Assembly: GCA_946811185.2 (NCBI GenBank)
Contig: OX328109.1
Span: 33,464,129 to 33,528,128 of the forward strand
Direction of reading: 5' to 3'
Origin: Hippopus hippopus
Taxonomy: Eukaryota > Mollusca > Bivalvia > Cardiida > Cardiidae
DNA: 64,000 bases
The translations under genes and the position numbers were made by a program. A model generated the notes under the pieces. The model searched no databases. It saw only the letters and a list, made by a program, of their open reading frames with translations, and was not told the origin of the DNA. This document shows, one piece after another, positions 61,174 to 64,000 of this stretch; positions within the stretch are counted from its first letter, which is position 1; every line of letters starts with the position of its first letter.

Positions 61174-64000
61174 TCAATCTAGGTCTTTTATCTTAGCGTG
61201 CCCCAATGCTAACGTATCGATATTATTCTCTAGGATATGACGTTTATCATCATCTCCGCTTAATGCGATTTTATTAACCTCTTCAGTATACAACTCATGC
61301 TTATGACTCCTAATAACTACCATTTTCCTTAATTGCGTCTTCTTTTCGAACAAACACTCTTTATAGTGATCGTGTTTAATAAATGCTTCTACTACACTCT
61401 TTTTAATTCCCTTACATTTCTTACTTTCCTCCTCACACATTTTATAAGAGTATAGTTTAGACCTGAGACCTACAAACTCCTCAATATTCTCACCATTTGC
61501 CTCATCTTTAAACATACCTACAACTTTCTTATTTAATCCTGCGGGAATACCTGAAGGATGATCAAGTGGATATTCGCTCGTATCAAACCAATCTTTAACA
61601 TCACCACTAATATCTTTATAAAAATCTTCTGTTTCTATTTCATACATTAAGCTATCTGTATCAGTGAAAAGAAGTTTAACTTTTTCGTTATATTTATCTT
61701 TAATATAATTATAATGGAAGTTATACATTAATGTCTTACTTAAATCTAAAATACACATCCCTACGTAAATAGGCTTATTAAAATATAAACGTTGTTTTTT
61801 CATTTGAATTATACATAAATTTTCATCGAGGATAGATATATTGTAATAATTTGGTTTAGCGGCTAATTTTTCCGCTTTTTCCCTGGTACTAACTAATTTT
61901 ATATCTACTCTATTCCTAATATTTTCCATAGTCTTACCAAATACGGAATTATTCATAAGTTTAAAGAAATCCTTTTCGAACTTGGTTTTACCTTTCGCTC
62001 TTAGGTTAGTATTTTTATCGATATAAGGTTTTAACCATTCACTTTCATCAAAGGTCAACCCTCTATGAATCTTTCTAAGCTTTAGGCCCATACTTAAATA
62101 TAACTTTAAATTTTCTCGATGTAGTATATATTTATTTTTATCGTATAAATTGGGTATAAGTTTCTCAACCTTACCAACCTTTAATCTTTCTGGAGCTAAG
62201 GGGAAATCATTGTGCCAGTCGTTCAATTCCTTAGGATATTCTAAATCAACTTCTAATATACATGGCTGTTCCCTCCAATTTTCTAAATCATCCATCCATT
62301 TAAAATTACCAGTAGGAAGTTTTTGAGACATTGCCCAACCATAGAGATTATTTGCGTCCAAATAAGTAATAAATTTAGATGGTTCACTCGGGTTATATTT
62401 CTCACCCATATATTTATTATTCGCTTTCGCATATCGTTTAAAAATGGTTGAGATACCTCCTCTTATTCCGTTTTCGATAAATAAAATCATATCAGGGTCT
62501 GATAATAATTCTAATTTTACCTTAGTAGTTTTTAACATCACCTCCCAAGCTAATCCTGGTGCTGTATAAAACCAAGATGGGTCTAACCCATAATTATCGA
62601 AGCAAACATTCCTGAAATTCTCGAAGACATCCGCCAACAATAAAACGTCAGTCTTATTATATAAGTCATGATAATCTTTAAAAGTTTTCATGTCGAATGT
62701 TTTCCATACATTTTTAGCGTGTTGATAATCCTCCTTACTAATTCCACTGCATCTAAGCTTCGAGTAAAATGCTCTTCGCTCAGGTAACTTCCTTTCTTCT
62801 AATTTACTAAGGTTATCAAACCATTCATATGGGAATATACCCTTTTGTGAGACCAATTCGAACTTTTCCTCCTCGAAATATTTCGCGAGATTAGTCTTTT
62901 CTTCCTTAGTTAGGTTGCTAGCTAATTTGTCTAAACTATCACTTAGAAATTTTAAACTATCGAGGAATCTAATTTCATGCGTTTTAATTTTCTTCACCCC
63001 TTTAACAACGTATTCTATCGGTACATTTTTAGACACGCTTATATACGTTTCCTTGTTTGTTGGTATACAATTCATCTCACCAGGAGTATTCATTAAATCT
63101 TTTATAAATAAATGAACATCATACTTACTAAAATTATGAAATAATACGGGTGTAAAAGTAGGTCTTCTATATTTTAAATTACATGCACTATGCGCAGCCC
63201 CCCTAAACTTTCCAGTAAAATGACAATGGTCTCTCACTTTTTTATCTTCTTTCGTAAATGCCTCTCCACATATCCAACAATTTACCGCTTTATTAAACTC
63301 TCTTTTATCACAAACTTTAAAAATCATTTCCCTCATTGGTATCCTATCTATTTCTCTTATAACATTTTCTAAATCCTCTACGAATTTCTTAGCTGCATTT
63401 TCACCAGAATATTGGAAAACCCTGGAAGGGTAAACATTTTCGTAAAGCGATTTAACGTAAAAACAATATCCTGAAATGTTATGCGCATTAATTACCTTCG
63501 TAGTGTTACCTTTATTTTCGTTTTTCTTTTCTAACGTAGACTCCATATCCGCATAAATCGTAAAAGGATGTCTCTGTTGTTTATAAAAATTCTGAAAAGA
63601 TATTGTGGCACCCTTTTCAGGCAAGTCTATTCTACAAGCATCTTTTTCGTTGCAATACTCTAAATGTTTCTTTAAAGTTTCTTCTTTTTGAAAATGATTT
63701 AAACACCTTTCACAAATATAAGTTTTACCGTTATGATTAGATATTTGTTTAGATAACAATTTACTCATGTCTTTAATTAAACAATAATGTTTTTTGCCGT
63801 CCTTCTCGAGAAGTAAAAGATTAACATGATGGTCTCTTTTATAAACTTCCTTACTTATACTAACCGGGTAAACGGTATTATTATATCCGTAAATTGATAC
63901 TGATATTGCCGGGTTTTGGGTTTCAAATTTAATTCTATCCTGAAGGGAAACGGGGTAATCGATCCCCTCCATATTGATAGCGCTTAATAATGGCTTTATT
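61174..64000 (-). CDS. Protein-primed-type family B DNA polymerase of a Polinton/adintovirus-like element (5' end beyond window)
   Basis: An intronless frame of 942 codons runs to the right edge, with its stop TGA at 61174-61176. An ATG at 63970-63972 is probably internal, because the frame stays open upstream and reads naturally into it. Numbering from that ATG: a Cys/His finger (C87, C90, H103, C107), exonuclease motif I (D142, E144), a CxxC...HxH...C cluster (232-264) like an HNH or endonuclease VII finger, Exo II (N280 to D285), Exo III (Y438, D442), polymerase motif A (D539 in YLDANNLYG), motif B (KLMNNSVFGK, 671-680) and motif C (TDTDS, 770-774). All catalytic positions look intact. The DNA_pol_B_2 type is known from self-synthesising transposons and related animal virus-like elements. 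It lies on the same strand as the dynein gene, presumably inside one of its introns. Partner genes (integrase, capsid, ATPase) would lie outside the window. Confidence 0.9.
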   Translation of the reverse strand, partial: IKPLLSAINMEGIDYPVSLQDRIKFETQNPAISVSIYGYNNTVYPVSISKEVYKRDHHVNLLLLEKDGKKHYCLIKDMSKLLSKQISNHNGKTYICERCLNHFQKEETLKKHLEYCNEKDACRIDLPEKGATISFQNFYKQQRHPFTIYADMESTLEKKNENKGNTTKVINAHNISGYCFYVKSLYENVYPSRVFQYSGENAAKKFVEDLENVIREIDRIPMREMIFKVCDKREFNKAVNCWICGEAFTKEDKKVRDHCHFTGKFRGAAHSACNLKYRRPTFTPVLFHNFSKYDVHLFIKDLMNTPGEMNCIPTNKETYISVSKNVPIEYVVKGVKKIKTHEIRFLDSLKFLSDSLDKLASNLTKEEKTNLAKYFEEEKFELVSQKGIFPYEWFDNLSKLEERKLPERRAFYSKLRCSGISKEDYQHAKNVWKTFDMKTFKDYHDLYNKTDVLLLADVFENFRNVCFDNYGLDPSWFYTAPGLAWEVMLKTTKVKLELLSDPDMILFIENGIRGGISTIFKRYAKANNKYMGEKYNPSEPSKFITYLDANNLYGWAMSQKLPTGNFKWMDDLENWREQPCILEVDLEYPKELNDWHNDFPLAPERLKVGKVEKLIPNLYDKNKYILHRENLKLYLSMGLKLRKIHRGLTFDESEWLKPYIDKNTNLRAKGKTKFEKDFFKLMNNSVFGKTMENIRNRVDIKLVSTREKAEKLAAKPNYYNISILDENLCIIQMKKQRLYFNKPIYVGMCILDLSKTLMYNFHYNYIKDKYNEKVKLLFTDTDSLMYEIETEDFYKDISGDVKDWFDTSEYPLDHPSGIPAGLNKKVVGMFKDEANGENIEEFVGLRSKLYSYKMCEEESKKCKGIKKSVVEAFIKHDHYKECLFEKKTQLRKMVVIRSHKHELYTEEVNKIALSGDDDKRHILENNIDTLALGHAKIKDLD

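Noticed and set aside
63970..63972. Start codon of the polymerase gene
   Set aside because: The frame is open for nine more codons to the window edge, and the residues before the ATG fit the protein, so the true start is probably outside.

Overview
The window is metazoan nuclear DNA. It is AT-rich, with short GT-AG-bounded exons in long introns, and it is crowded with small DNA transposons, tRNA-derived SINEs, LINE and mariner relics and a virus-like DNA polymerase gene. The protein content (a ciliary outer-arm dynein) and the style of repeats suggest a marine or freshwater invertebrate, most likely a bivalve mollusc. That taxonomic call is inference.

Layout. (1) Positions 2319-13141, plus strand: the last six exons (about 619 codons) of a gene I do not recognise. 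It encodes a basic, Ser/Arg-rich, largely disordered protein with a coiled coil near its C-terminus and a C-terminal T-H-L that fits a class I PDZ ligand. Its 5' part lies left of the window. (2) Positions 13142-16246: the tail-to-tail gap between the two genes, filled with mobile-element remnants. (3) Positions 16247-60475, minus strand: 34 consecutive exons, all joining in phase, of an axonemal outer-arm dynein beta-type heavy chain (DNAH9/11/17 clade, the C-terminus closest to DNAH17). They encode about 3,296 residues: the end of the tail, linker, AAA1-AAA6, stalk, microtubule-binding domain and C-terminal region. The N-terminal 1,150-1,200 or so residues of a normal family member must lie to the right of the window. 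(4) Positions 60702-61095: an 18/19-bp minisatellite. (5) Positions 61174 to the right edge, minus strand: an uninterrupted protein-primed-type family B DNA polymerase gene of the Polinton/adintovirus kind, apparently sitting in an upstream intron of the dynein gene.

The dominant non-coding feature is a swarm of about 60 copies and fragments of a roughly 225-bp palindromic MITE. It has TTAA target duplications and CCCTTTACCA...TGGTAAAGGG ends, which points to piggyBac-like mobilisation, and most dynein introns carry at least one. At least one further family also has TTAA/CCCTT ends. Several copies stop 18-43 nt upstream of a 3' splice site, so the duplicated TTAA falls where the branch point should be. 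Other structure worth a second look: two-armed compensatory changes in a MITE palindrome, a 185-bp palindrome, a fossil duplicate of one dynein exon broken by a hairpin-rich insertion, a tandemly duplicated splice acceptor whose distal copy would give an immediate stop, and several nested insertions that can be ordered in time.

All exon boundaries were read by eye from splice dinucleotides, phase and family conservation. No alignment or database search was run.
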